From Neostapfia colusana (lineage: Eukaryota; Streptophyta; Magnoliopsida; Poales; Poaceae): 64,000 nt of DNA. Every line of letters begins with the position of its first letter. Position 1 is the first letter of the stretch. The position numbers and the translations under genes are program-made. The notes beneath the pieces were generated by a model. The model saw nothing but the letters and a program-made list of their open reading frames with translations, searched no databases and was not told the origin of the DNA. The DNA lies in assembly GCA_030760725.1 (NCBI GenBank), contig JASWHV010000012.1:40827652-40891651 (forward strand), written 5' to 3'. Below are positions 22,203-33,564 of this stretch, one piece after another.

Positions 22203-24586
22203 CCCCAGCCCCGATCGGTTTTTCCCACGCGATCGCCGATTTTTACTCCGGTGAGCACCGAGACTTCGCCGGTGAATTCTGGCTGATCTAAGCTCGGAAA
22301 CTCTGATCTAACTCGCTGGTCTTGATCCACCGCCTCCGCGGAACTTTGCAGGTGCAGAAAACTCGGAGAGTTACGGTGTAAACCCAGCGCCGACGAGCTT
22401 CGCCGTGGTTTTGCCTCGGACCTCGCCGCCGAGCACTTTCCAGGACCCCCGAGCTCGAGAAAACCCCCGAGGTGAGATCCCTGACCTCCCCTCTACCGAT
22501 CTAGGCCATAAGATCACAGTTCTAGGCAGAATTCTCGAGGATCCGAAACTTTCCAGCGAGATCGCCGCTTCCCGCCGCCGTGCGCCGCCGGCAGCGCCGC
22601 CCGCGCTCGATCAGAGCGACGTGGCCGCTTGTGCGCCGTTTATTTTAAATCGCACGGTAGACTTTAAAACCCCGCGTACCGGTTCGATGTTATAATCTCA
22701 GCCGTCGGTTTAAAATCGGACGGTCCACGTCAGCCCCGCATTATAAAGACTGGAATTCTTACGTGCTACCCCCTGGGGTTCTCTGGAATTGAGAGCTAGC
22801 CCCGGAAACTTCAGATCTAGCCCCTGGAATTCCAGAAAATCATGTAAATTCATTTAAAAATCAGTTTTAGCCCCTGGACTTAATAAAAATTAGGTAAAAC
22901 ACCTCTGATAAGTGTAGCTAGACCCCTGGAAATTATGAAAATAATATTATAGACCCTGTAATGGGTGAGTTCATTATTTTAGCCCTGTTTAGTATTTAAT
23001 TTAGGAAATTGAATATGTAACCAGTGTTTAAAAATTAAAAAGTGGGACAAACATAATTGTTAAAATTAATTAAAAACTTTCTCAGTACTTAGAAAACCTT
23101 GGAGTGAGATAAAACTATATTTTGGGCTGAAATGAATCTGTTTCATTTATTATTCACATTTAATAGTATAGGGACACATTTTTAAGTAAAGAATAGCTAT
23201 AGAAAAATAGGGAAAATAATTATGAAATAGTATACATCAGAAGCCAAGGTCAAAATATGTTATTAAATTATTTAGGACCAGAACCTAAACTGTTTAGATG
23301 ATGTGTATTACTAATTTCATAATAAAATACACAATTATGCATAGGAATATAAATCTGAAAATATAGTAACTAGTAAATGATAAAAGGAGTTTTTAAAATC
23401 CAAAGAGTTCAGTTTAGGGTTGGTAGAAATTATGAAGGCACAAATGGGGAAGAAAAATACTTTTCATACACACTTGGTAGTAAAGGGGTGTAGTAGTTGA
23501 ATATAAGATATTTATTAGAAACCCATATAAATAGTATGTAAGTATAAATGTGGACACAAAAGTAGGAATCATATACACATGGTTAAAAGTGCATGCAAGC
23601 CACAACTCAACACACATAAAGTAACCACAACACATATAATGGTAAGGAACTTTTATAAATGTGAATGTGTGGTTTGTATGAAGTAGAAGTGTGAACTATG
23701 TCTTATGATTGTTGTTTTTCTTTTGCTATGTGTGATGGTATGAAGTAGAACCTGTTCAAGAGCAAGTTATCCCTTTCCAAGATCAGGACTACCCATTTCA
23801 AGAGCAGCAAGAAGGAGGCAAGTGTCCTTGACCACTTTGATCCTATGCTAGGATGTGTAGATAGAATTATTTGCATTGTCAAATGAAATATGAAACCCAT
23901 GCTAGGAAGTTTCCCTAGAATTGCATTACCTTGTTTCCTTGAAGCTTGGGTTGGGATTTATTTTGTCATGTCATTTATTTACATGCATATGCTTAGCCAT
24001 GCTTAGAATGGGATAATTGGGATATGAGATCATCAATTTATTTTACCATACTCTTGGATGAGGTATTGTGAGTTATGTAGAGGTAGGGATCAAGGCAAGT
24101 TGGATGTTTTGGTTGTGTGCTGGGTGCACGAGACTTGGGTTTGTGTTTAGTACTTGCCTGGATCCTAAGGACCGGTTCATGGAGCATGTAACCCGGCTTT
24201 ACAGTGCCAACCACATGCTGAGATGGGGCAGCTTGGCCAATTAATTAGGTGTATCCCCGGCGTAGTATGGGTGTGTTGGATGGTGCGGGGAGTAGGTGTC
24301 AGCTGGACTACCATATGAACCGCAAGGCTCAAGAGGGGGCCACTGCAGCGGGGTTGGAGCCTCTTGTATGCTGTTAGGGGTGAAACCTCAGTGGGCCCAC
24401 GCTCGTCGGGAATCCCTTTGTAAAGGCTTCGTAGTGATCTCCTGGCTACACACCTGGGAAGTGTGAATGTGGATCGTAGCCACTGGCATAATGGAGGTTC
24501 TTTTAGTCCACCCGGCAACGGGGGATGAAATCACTACTTGTGGGTACAGTGGTACAAACTCTGCAGAGTCAAAACTGTCTTGACAG

Positions 24587-24598
24587 CCGTGCTCACGG
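24587..24598 (+). other. Conserved LTR hairpin 1 (element D)
   Basis: CCGT-GCTC-ACGG lies within AGCCGTGCTCACGGTTAAG. In the 3' LTR (31069-31080) the stem is broken by a G to T change (CACTG). Confidence 0.5.
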
Positions 24599-24851
24599 TT
24601 AAGAGCGGCCTGGACTTATTCATGATTAGAGGATTGATGGTTTTGAAAGTTAAGTGGGGAGCTTAACATTGGAAATGATGTTATGGTTATTGGATTATGA
24701 TGATGGGATGGGAGATTTGGACCATTTCACCTGTGTAGTAATGTAGGTGCTTAATAAGCTAAGGTGATAGGTATTAATTGCGTAGTGCTTTTACCATGAG
24801 TTCAACCTCTCCTTGTTCTATCCATGCATGATATAATTTTCCCACACTTGC

Positions 24852-24870
24852 TGAGTACCATTGGTACTCA
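24852..24870 (+). other. Conserved LTR hairpin 2 (element D)
   Basis: TGAGTACC-ATT-GGTACTCA is a perfect 8-bp stem, preceded by ACACTTGC and followed by ACCTTGC. It lies 35 bases before the candidate acceptor at 24905. Confidence 0.6.
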
Positions 24871-25107
24871 ACCTTGCATTTTTGTTGGTTTATATTGCTG
24901 CTCAGGTCAAGATAATGAGGTGGTGTATAATGACCAAGACTTTGGACCCGAAGAAGGTTTCTAGGTTCATGGAGACCCCGGGCAACGCCTGTGTTGGAGC
25001 CCTAAAGAATAATATTCCGCTGCTAGTTTATTTACTTGTGATGAAGCATTAGTGTCCATTGAGACATTTGCGATGTAAGACTTATTTATATTCGACACCT
25101 GGCTTGT

Positions 25108-25113
25108 AATAAA
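25108..25113 (+). terminator. Polyadenylation signal in the D 5' LTR
   Basis: AATAAA lies about 100 bases before the LTR end. The 3' LTR keeps it (within CTTCTAATAAATGATG, about 31579), so the 3' copy could still terminate transcripts. Confidence 0.6.
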
Positions 25114-25213
25114 TGATGCTTCACTATTTGTCATCACATGTATGAGAAAATGATCCTGGCATACATGTGATATTCACTTGGTTGTTCTTCGGAAAAACCG
25201 GGTGTGACAGAGG

Positions 25214-25231
25214 TGGTATCAGAGCCAAGGT
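25214..25231 (+). promoter_or_regulatory. Primer binding site of element D
   Basis: TGGTATCAGAGCCAAGGT begins four bases after the LTR end and pairs with initiator Met-tRNA. A canonical donor-like CCTAG|GTAGAA follows at about 25254/25255, close enough to splice to the orf0 acceptor at 25426. Confidence 0.85.
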
Positions 25232-25426
25232 TGCCCGTAGGAACGTGGACCTAGGTAGAAATGGACGTATTTAAGGGCCCTATTTTCTTAAAAACTATTT
25301 TCCAAGGTGTGGGTGGAAAAGTGTTATTAAAGGAGTCATTTTCTTCATCTTACCCCAACTTTCATTCAAAACGGGGTTTTTGTTTGAGAATTTATCTAAC
25401 CTAATTTTAAATTCTTTTGTTTTTAG

Positions 25427-26206
25427 ATGGTTCGCATGATTCGCACCGCTCGCAAGTCCACGGGAGGGAGAGTTCCCGTAGTTGCCCTTGCCGAAAGAGA
25501 GGAGAGTCGCCCAGTGACGTACCTTTCCTACGGATTGGCAGTAGGAGATTTGTTGCGCCGTCTTCGACGTATGCTCGAAGCCGCTGGCAATACGGGCAAG
25601 CTAATCATCCACTATAACTCCACCAGGACCATCCGTGAGAAGAGGGAAGAATGGAGTTCGGAGATGAGGATTATACACGAGAATCAACTGCTTAAGATTC
25701 ACCACTCTCCAGCTTGTCGAGCAACACAAGTTGACGCGGAGAAAGATGTCACCTGGGAGGCCATCACCTGCCAGAGTCACATCTATCGTCGCCACTTGGA
25801 CAAAACTGAATACATGTATGTCATCCAACGTGAGAGTGGTACCACGGAGTACAAGTACCCACCGGTGCAGCAAGGGACTTCCCATGAGCACATGGACTTG
25901 TGCTTGGAGGATGCTGCTATGCTCAGCACTCGACTGCAGGAGTGTCAACAAGAGCTTCAGGATGTCCGAGACACCCTGAAGGAAACAGAGGCGTTGCTGC
26001 GAGCTTGCTTAAAGGCGAGAGAAAGAGGAGATGGGAATGAACTGTGTGTCACCGTGAGTGATACATGGACTCCTGACTCCCCGGATCGCCGAGCGATCAG
26101 GCGTCGTCGCACTTCTCCACCAGCAGCCTCCCCACCCAAAGCAGAGTCAGAAGGTAGCCGAAATGAGGAGGAAGATCCCGAGGAGCCAGCTCAAGAGGAC
26201 GAGTAG
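25427..26206 (+). CDS. orf0: extra ORF upstream of gag, element D
   Basis: An intact ORF of 259 codons between the primer site and gag. The N-terminal 170 or so residues look globular (motifs YLSYGLAVGDLLRRLRRML, VTWEAITCQSHIYRRHLDK). Residues of about 160-205 form a likely coiled coil (LEDAAMLSTRLQECQQEL onward). The C-terminus is rich in Arg, Pro and then Glu/Asp (RRRRTS, EEEDPEEPAQEDE). No enzyme motif, signal peptide or membrane segment is seen. The ATG directly follows the acceptor TTTTGTTTTTAG (25426), which supports this start. Family C has an ORF of the same position and architecture but little sequence similarity. To my knowledge some rice gypsy elements with long LTRs also have an ORF before gag. 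Function unknown. Confidence 0.8.
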   Translation: MVRMIRTARKSTGGRVPVVALAEREESRPVTYLSYGLAVGDLLRRLRRMLEAAGNTGKLIIHYNSTRTIREKREEWSSEMRIIHENQLLKIHHSPACRATQVDAEKDVTWEAITCQSHIYRRHLDKTEYMYVIQRESGTTEYKYPPVQQGTSHEHMDLCLEDAAMLSTRLQECQQELQDVRDTLKETEALLRACLKARERGDGNELCVTVSDTWTPDSPDRRAIRRRRTSPPAASPPKAESEGSRNEEEDPEEPAQEDE

Positions 26207-26507
26207 TGTAGAGTCTTTCCCCTAGCTAGCAAGAGGTCGAGTAGTCGAGTCGTTACGTAGTTAATGGTGTGATAATGCTTGGTGTGTGACGTGAGTTGTG
26301 GAAGCCATGAGCAATTGTCCACAGCCTCGTCTTCAGATTGTTTTGCTTTGGTGTGTGAACCCACAGGAAATAATAGTGCATTTATTTGGTGTGAGATATG
26401 AACCCTCATAAAATTTTAACAAAGCCTCAACACCTCAAAGTACCAACAAATGAAAGTAGTAAGATGATACTAAATGGTATCAAATTAACATTTGTTGATT
26501 CTGCCAG

Positions 26508-29500
26508 ATGGCCGGAAGAGGAAAAGGACGTGCTGCCAACCCCGCTAACAACAATGATGAGGCATGCAATCCTCATCTTTCTGGAGGCCAGGACCGGGGT
26601 GGTCGCCGTGAAGAAGTTGATCCTCTCCACCAAATGCTGGAGAATCAAAATCAGCTCATCCAGAACTTAACTCAAGTGGTGGCCAACTTGCATCAAATTC
26701 CACCTACACAAGCTGCACCACGCCAACCAAGGTTGAGTGAGTTTCTAGGAACTCAACCCCCAAAGTTTGCAAGTGCTGCTGAACCTCTGGAGGCAGATGA
26801 TTGGCTGAAGACCATTGAAAGTAAGATGAGGATAATACAATGCCAAGGGTATGAGAGGGTGCTGTTTGCCTCTCACCAATTGCAGGGACCTGCTGCTGAT
26901 TGGTGGACCGCCTACGTGGCCGCCCATCATGACCCTGAGAACATCACTTGGGAAGAGTTTAAGCGTAGCTTCCGCAACCATTACATCCCAAGAGGTGAAC
27001 TCAAAAACAAGAGGAAGGAGTTTTTGGGACTGCAGCAGGGAAACATGACGGTGAGGGAATACCTCACTAAATTTACTCAACTATCCCGTTATGCTCCACG
27101 AGACATAGAGACTGATGAGCAGAAACAAGATTGTTTCGTGGAAGGACTTACCGCAGAGATGCAGTGTGCCATGTCCTCCAATGAGTATGAAAGTTTTCAA
27201 AAGATGGTAGACAGAGCGTTTGTGGTGGAAAGGAAGCTAAAGGCCCTGGAAAATGAGAATAAGAGGAAGGCGGGGTGGTCACATCAGGCCTCAGGGAGCA
27301 ACACCCGCCCACGTATGATGCAGCAACCTACGGGGCAGACAAGCCGAGCTGCGGTACCCTATTCAGCACCAAGAGGGTACAACCCAAACTACAGGCCACC
27401 CGCGGCACCAGCACAGCCGCCACGTCAGTTTGTGCAGCAGCCTCGCCCCGCATACCCACCTCGACCAGCAGTACAAGGACCCCCAAACCAACCCCAAGAC
27501 AACAAGGGCCAAGCATCTAAAATTGGGGTGCAATGTTTCAGCTGTGGTGAAGTGGGGCACTACGCCCATAAATGCCCAAAGAAGAAGCCTGCGCCGCCAC
27601 AACAGCAGAATGTAGTGAGAGGACGGGTGAACCACGTCACTATGGAGGAAGCACAAGAGGCACCCGACGTGGTAGTTGGTAAGTTTCCTGCCAATTTACA
27701 CCTTGCAACGCTGCTGTTTGATTCTGGTGCTACCCACTCGTTCATTGCTCAAGGGTTTGTTAAGAAGCATGACCTAGCAACCACACAAATGAACCATATG
27801 CTAGCGGTAAACTCTCCAGGTGGAGAAATAAGGACAAGACAAGTGTGTCCCAAAGTGAGCCTAGACATTAAAGGGGTAGTATTTACTGCTAACCTCATAG
27901 TGATAGATTCACAAGGGATAGATATTATTTTGGGTATGGATTGGTTGACCAAACATAAAGGAATCATCCATTGTTCAACCAGAACGGTGGAACTAACTCA
28001 CCCCAATGGCACAAGAGTAAAGTTCATAACAATACACGAGCCTAGGAGGGACATTAAATTAAATCAAGTGGAGGTGAAAGTTGAGGAAATCAGGACCATC
28101 AGGGAATATCCAGATGTTTTTCCGGAGGAGTTGCCAGGTATGCCTCCCGACCGTGACGTGGAGTTCGCAATTGAGCTAGTACCGGGGACAGCCCCGATAT
28201 ACAAGAGACCTTATCGAATGGACTCCAAGCAGCTAGAAGAGCTCAAGGATCATTTGAGAGAATTGACGGAGAAGGGGTATATTCGCCCTAGTTCCTCACC
28301 ATGGGGAGCTCCGGTGATATTTGTGCCCAAGAAAGACGGAACCCAAAGGTTATGAGTGGATTACCGTGCCTTGAATGAGGTAACCATCAAGAACAAGTAC
28401 CCATTACCCCGCATTGAAGACTTGTTTGATCAGTTGAGGGGAGCTTGTGTGTTCTCGAAAATTGATCTCAGGTCGGGATACCACCAACTCAAGATAAGGT
28501 CATCTGATATTCCCAAGACAGCTTTCGTATATCGGTACGGACTGTATGAATACACTGTCATGCCTTTCGGGCTAACCAATGCCCCGGCATATTTCATGTA
28601 CCTCATGAATAAGGTATTCATGGAATATCTGGACAAGTTTGTGGTGGTTTTCATAGATGATATTCTCGTCTTCTCCAAAAATGAAGAAGAACATGAGAAA
28701 CATCTAAGGTTGGTGTTACAGAGGCTGAGAGAACACCAACTATATGCCAAGTTGAGCAAGTGTGAGTTTTGGCTGAAGAGAGTTCCCTTTTTAGGACATA
28801 TAATCTCGGAGGGAGGAATCTCCGTAGATCCCGCCAAAATCGAAGATATCCAGAAGTGGAAAACCCCTGAAAATGTCGGGGAAGTTCGAAGCTTTTTGGG
28901 ATTGGCTGGATACTATCGACGGTTTATTGAGGGATTCTCCAAGATCTCGAGACCTCTCACCAAACTGTTGGAGAAGGGAATCACATTCACCTGGACGCCA
29001 CAGTGCGAGACGAGCTTTCAGGAGTTAAAGAAGAGATTGACAACAGCCCCAGTGTTGGTTATGCCAGATATGCAGAAGAATTTCACAGTGTACTGCGATG
29101 CCTCTGGAAATGGATTGGGATGTGTTCTCATGCAAGAAGGACATGTCGTGGCTTATGCGTCCCGGCAGCTTCGGAAGCACGAGAAGAACTATCCTACACA
29201 TGACCTAGAACTAGCTGCAGTGGTACACGCGTTGAAAATTTGGCGGCACTATTTGATGGGGAAGAGGACAGAGATATATACGGATCATAAGAGTTTGAAG
29301 TACATATTCACACAGCTAGATCTCAACCTCAGACAAAGGAGATGGTTAGAGCTAATCAATGACTTTGATATAGGCATCAACTATCATCCCGGGAAAGCAA
29401 ACGTCGTGGCCGATGCTTTGAGTCGGAAAGTGCAGGTCAATAAGTTGAGCTTGAAGGACATGCCTGCGGAATTGAAGGACGAAGTTATAAGACTCAATCT

Positions 29501-30938
29501 ATGTCTAGTAAATAGTGGTGAAGCCATCGCCATGGAAGTGGACTCCACACTTGAGCAAGACATACGCGAGGGCCAAGAGAATGATGAGAAGATACAAGAG
29601 ATCAGACAGCTCATTAAGGAAAATAAAGCTCCTGGTTTTAGAGAGGATGAAATGGGAACAGTGTGGCACGGGAAAAGGATCTGTGTGCCAGAAGTAAAGG
29701 AGATCCGTGAATTAATTTTGAAGGAGGCTCACGATTCCGACTATTCCATTCATCCTGGGAGTACGAAGATGTACCAGGACCTCAAATGCAGGTATTGGTG
29801 GTATGGCATGAAGCGAGATGTCGCGGAACATGTTGCCCTATGTGACACATGTCAGTTGGTGAAAGCCGAACATCAACGACCCGCGGGATTATTGCAACCA
29901 CTCAAAGTACCTGAATGGAAGTGGGAAGAAATCAGCATGGATTTTGTCGTGGGATTTCCTAGGACCCAATCCGGGTATGATTCAATATGGGTCATTATTG
30001 ATAGGCTAACCAAGGTAGCTCATTTCATTCCGGTGAAAGAAAGCTACAGCGGATCCAAATTGGCAGAATTGTACATGTCAAGGATTGTGTGTTACCATGG
30101 AGTGCCAAAGAAGATAGTGTCGGACCGAGGGACACAGTTCACCTCGAGGTTTTGGCAAAAGTTGCATGAAACCATGGGAACCCATCTGAACTTTAGTTCT
30201 GCCTATCATCCCCAAACTGACGGGCAGACGGAGAGAACCAATCAGATCCTTGAAGATATGTCAAGGGCATGTGCACTCAAAAACAATAGGAGTTGGGACA
30301 AGAACTTACCGTATGCGGAGTTTTCCTATAACAACAGTTATCAAGCTAGTATGAAGATGTCACCGTTTGAAGCTTTGTATGGAAGGAAGTGCAGAACTCC
30401 CCTATTTTGGAACCAAACAGGAGAAAGCAAAGTGTTTGGTCCAGAAGTGCTACAAGAAGCCGAGGCGAAGGTGAGGGAGATTCGCAACAACTTGAGGATA
30501 GCACAAACATGCCAGAAGAGTTATGCTGATGTACGAAGAAGAGAACTCGTTTTCAACGTGGGAGACTATGTTTATCTCAAGGTGTCCCCTATCAGAGGAC
30601 TTCGTCGGTTCAAGGTGAAAGGGAAGTTGTCACCGCGATACATCGGACCCTTTCCAGTTTTGGAAAGAAAAGGCGAAGTGGCGTACCAACTAGAGTTACC
30701 GGTTCATCTATCGGACGTGCACGATGTATTCCATGTGTCACAACTCAAGAAATGCCTGAGGACGCCTGAGGAGGTGTTACCCATGAATGAAGTGGATGTA
30801 GCTGAAGATTTGTCTTATGCCGAGCAACCATACAAGATTTTGGAGACAATGGAACGCCTCACCAGAAATAAAAGAATCCGGATGTGCAAGGTGCAGTGGA
30901 AGCATCACTCAGAAGAGGAAGCCACCTGGGAAGTGTGA
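26508..30938 (+). pseudogene. Gag-pol polyprotein of element D (one stop, truncated end)
   Basis: One frame of 1,476 codons, interrupted only by TGA at 28353-28355. Gag core: about residues 80-250 (FLGTQPPKFASA, ADWWTAYVAAH). Zinc knuckle: CFSCGEVGHYAHKC, about 342. Protease: LLFDSGATHSF, about 403. Reverse transcriptase: about 555-800, with the active site FIDDILVFS. RNase H: VYCDASGNGLGC, about 861. Integrase: zinc finger with CDTCQLVK, then catalytic-core motifs MDFVVGF, VSDRGTQF and TDGQTERTNQILED. C-terminal GPF module, then a chromodomain cut at EEATWEV by fusion to the 3' LTR. The TGA replaces a Cys codon (LCVDYR in relatives), so it is a mutation. The start ATG abuts the acceptor GATTCTGCCAG (26507). 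Confidence 0.95.
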
Positions 30939-31681
30939 AAGTGGATCATAGCCACTGGCATAATGGAGGTTCTTTTAGTCCACCCGGCAACGGGGGATGA
31001 AATCACTACTTGTGGGTACAGTGGTACAAACTCTGCAGAGTCAAAACTGTCTTGACAGCCGTGCTCACTGTTAAGAGCGGCCTGGACTTATTCATGATTA
31101 GAGGATTGATGGTTTTGGAAGTTAAGTGGGGAGCTTAACATTGGAAATGATGTTATGGTTATTGGATTATGATGATGGGATGGGAGATTTGGACCATTTC
31201 ACCTGTGTAGTAATGTAGGTGCTTAATAAGCTAAAGTGATATGTATTAATTGCGTAGTGCTTTTACCATGAGTTCAACCTCTCCTTGTTCTAGCCATGCA
31301 TGATATAATTTTCCCACACTTGCTGAGTACCATTGGTACTCAACCTTGCATTTTTGTTGGTTTATATTGCTGCTCAGGTCAAGATAATGAGGTGGTGTAT
31401 AATGACCAAGACTTTGGACCCGAAGAAGGTTTCTAGGTTCATGGAGACCCCGGGCAACGCCTGTGTTGGAGCACTAAAGAATAATATTCCGCTGCTAGTT
31501 TATTTACTTGTGATGAAGCATTAGTGTCCATTGAGACATTTGCGATGTAAGACTTATTTATATTCGACACCTGGCTTCTAATAAATGATGCTTCACTATT
31601 TGTCATCACATGTATGAGAAAATGATCCTGGCATACATGTGATATTCACTTGGTTGTTCTTCGGAAAAACCGGGTTTGACA
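30927..31681 (+). mobile_element. Truncated 3' LTR of element D
   Basis: Only the last about 755 bases of the LTR are present. The left edge, CACCTGGGAAGTGTGAA, is shared by the pol chromodomain codons and by the LTR at 24451-24467. The end of pol, the polypurine tract and the first about 2.66 kb of the LTR have therefore been deleted between short matching sequences. It ends in TTTGACA at 31681, followed by the target duplication. It keeps the right half of the split ORF (31378-31436) but no promoter. Confidence 0.92.
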
Positions 31682-31702
31682 CCGTGGGGTCGTGTCAGCG
31701 CT
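31682..31702 (+). mobile_element. End of the family C alpha LTR and joint to the beta LTR
   Basis: CCGTGGGGTCGTGTCA (31682-31697) is the end of the alpha LTR interrupted by D. GCGCT, the usual bases leading into the primer site, follow; then the sequence jumps at about 31703 into the middle of another C LTR. The primer site, the interior and the first half of the next LTR are missing. Confidence 0.8.
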
Positions 31703-33564
31703 AGAAACATTTTCAGAATTTCCTCTGAAATTGTTTAGCTCATATGTTTAGCTAGGAACCTTCAAATTAAGTGAGACCAACTCCATTAGAACCCTGTGAA
31801 AATCTAGTTTTCATAAAGTCATAGTTTGTTTCATGAAAATCCTTAGAACACCCTAAAAGCCTTCAATTAAGGTCAAATGCATAATTAATTGTGGAGGGCT
31901 CAAATGAGCTTTGCTGCAACTAAAACTTGACCAAATCTCTGCTTAGGTTGTATCCAAGCCACAGTAAAAGTTTCACAGTCATTGGGTCTGTCTAGTGAGA
32001 GTTATAGACTTCACAACTTAAAACTTAATACAAATGCATTTAAGTTGATACATGTACCTCTTCTATCATGTAGTCGCTAAGGTCGAGGAGGAACCCGAAG
32101 TCCTAGACTTCGTTAATCTGGAGGAACAGCTAGCCTACGACCAAGAGCAGCAAGGAAAGCTCCGGTTTGCATTAACCTTTTACAAATTTTTATTGTTTTG
32201 AGCACTTACTTGAGTAACATTATTCTTTGCATTAGAGTCTTGTTTGGAAACCCAAATGCATAGCCAAGAACACCATGGGTTGGGTTTAGGATTGCAAACC
32301 CCGTTAGCTACTGCAATGCTAAGATAGTGTAGGATTCGGTACAAGTCGAGTAGTTGGAACTACTCACGAGCATAGGCTAGAGGCACTCGACTCGGGTAGA
32401 GATAGCGCATGCTACACATGGCAAGAAAAATGAGACCGAGCGGAGAGTAAGGGCAGCAGGACTTTGGGGCCTGTGTGCTATAGCTCTGCTTGTGTCGATT
32501 GAGGACCGAGCCATGTGAGGGCCTGTTGAATAACCTAGAACAGTACCGAAGACCTACCAGCTTTATGGGAACCGGGAAACTGATGTAACTCGGGTAGCTG
32601 GGTGTTGAGGCTTAGCTGGTCGTTCAGAGGGTAGGTTGGGAGCTCGAGGTGTAAATCGGCTGGCGGCACTGAGATGCGCGTGCAGAGACCTCTTGCTCGG
32701 GACGATTGGACCGGTTCAACATTTGGCTAACGGGTGAAAGGTAGTTGCGTACGGCGTTCGTGATGGTTGTTGTAGGCAACATCGAGTACGGGCGTACGTG
32801 ACGGGTTGTTCGGGTAACCCTGCAGGTGTAAATCGATTATAATCGCCGTCCCTCGCGGTCAGTGAGTACCACTTGTTCACTGTACCGTGACATAGAAAGA
32901 AGAGGCAACTTACATGTTAAAATGCTGCTGATTGAAAGATGGACTTTGCATGTTAATGGTTTGTTGTAGTTTAGAGCTAACTAAAGTTCCTTTCAACTTT
33001 GGGAAAAGTACATGAGAGAAATGCATTTCTTGTTTGATTGCGGCTCTCTCATGTGCCTTAGCGTAAGGTTCTCCACAACCTGCTGCTAAAACTTGAAAGT
33101 AAGGTTCTACTAATTAGGCGAGTCCTTGCAAATGATTTTTACCTCATGTAACCCATCACCCCTCATGTAGAAGTTCCATGTTTAGGTGAGACGGGTCATA
33201 CGTGCTGAGCCTTCGTGCTCCCTGCTTGTGTTTGAAGCTTTTGCAGTGTTCTATGAGGAAGGGACTCCCGAAGAGGAGATGGAACCCCAGGAGGGGAACC
33301 CCGTAGAGTGGGAGTCGTGCACGCCGCAGAGTTAGTGTGCGTGTGTGCTAGCAAGGACACGTTCAAGGGCTGAACGTGAACTTGATGCGTAGTCTATGCC
33401 CGTGAGTGTAGACTGGACATATTTTGCTGTAAACATGTTCATAAACTCATTTATGTAATAAAATTTCGCTTCCGCTTTGTACCTTTGATGTGTGTTATCC
33501 GGTGCTGTGCAACGCAGCACCCCTCAGCGTGATCCTGGCTCGACAAGACCGTGGGGTCGTGTTA
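31703..33564 (+). mobile_element. Family C LTR, beta copy (5' truncated)
   Basis: It begins at AGAAACATTTTCAG, matching 43133 in the gamma copy, and ends at GTGTTA (33564), a CA to TA change at the LTR terminus. It serves as 5' LTR to the interior at 33565-40908. With the gamma copy it implies a complete C LTR of about 4.1 kb. The candidate split ORF has its left part at 32052-32154, with the donor changed from GC to GA, and its right part at 33247-33335. Confidence 0.85.
32052..33335 (+). other. Candidate split ORF, C beta copy (donor mutated)
   Basis: The same reading frame as the alpha copy, with several amino acid differences (for example FVNLEEQLAYDQEQQ). The left part ends at 32154, where the donor reads AAG|GAAAGC, so splicing at this site should fail. 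The right part begins after TTTTGCAG (33246) and stops at TAG 33333-33335. The frame has stayed open since the copies diverged. Confidence 0.4.

Larger units (their letters stand above)
23746..24964 (+). other. Candidate split ORF in the D 5' LTR
   Basis: The left part, ending at 23817, reads EPVQEQVIPFQDQD then PFQEQQEG and stops at a near-consensus GC donor, GGAG|GCAAGTGT. The right part starts after GCTGCTCAG at 24906, reads QDNEVVYNDQDFGPEEGF and stops at TAG 24962-24964. The phase (1) is as in family C, and the left part ends with the same QEQQ motif (CAAGAGCAGCAAG). No ATG precedes the left part in frame (TGA at 23733), so an upstream exon is needed. The donor at 22470 ends in phase 1 of an open frame, and ATGAAG|TA at 23745 would accept in phase. 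Splicing is inferred. Confidence 0.45.
21791..25209 (+). mobile_element. 5' LTR of element D
   Basis: It runs from TGTAACACCCC to GTGTGACA and is followed four bases later by the primer site. A TATA box (22194) and a GC-rich first segment lead to a strong donor, CCCGAG|GTGAGATCC (22470/22471). An AT-rich stretch follows (22750-23700), with degenerate TAGCCCCTGGA repeats at 22770-22960. The glutamine-rich segment at 23746-23817, the hairpins at 24587 and 24852, an acceptor at 24905 and AATAAA at 25108 follow. If the TATA box and AATAAA are used, R is about 2.9 kb and U5 short. Confidence 0.9.
21786..31686 (+). mobile_element. Element D, chromoviral Ty3/gypsy, with target duplication
   Basis: The element occupies 21791-31681, flanked by the 5-base target duplication CCGTG (21786-21790 and 31682-31686). 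Removing it restores the C LTR end GACAAGACCGTGGGGTCGTG, as seen intact at 33544. Order: 5' LTR (3,419 bp), primer site, orf0, gag-pol, and a 3' LTR truncated to about 755 bp. The aligned LTR parts differ by ten substitutions by my count (about 1.3%), so the insertion is recent relative to its neighbours. Gag-pol is of the chromodomain class, probably Tekay/Del lineage. Confidence 0.95.

Noticed and set aside
21788..22330. Coding exons in the GC-rich start of the D LTR
   Set aside because: Open frames occur on both strands over the same bases; the TATA box position suggests promoter and untranslated leader instead.
28353..28355. TGA in D gag-pol as a programmed recoding or selenocysteine site
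   Set aside because: Family E has a Cys codon at this place and C encodes LCMDYR, so the TGA is a simple TGC to TGA change. No special structure is seen around it.
24861..31524. Two identical-looking 63-residue hydrophobic frames (24861-25052 and 31333-31524)
   Set aside because: They are the same D LTR sequence present at both ends, in a frame different from the acidic split-ORF half. Duplication is explained by the LTR pair.
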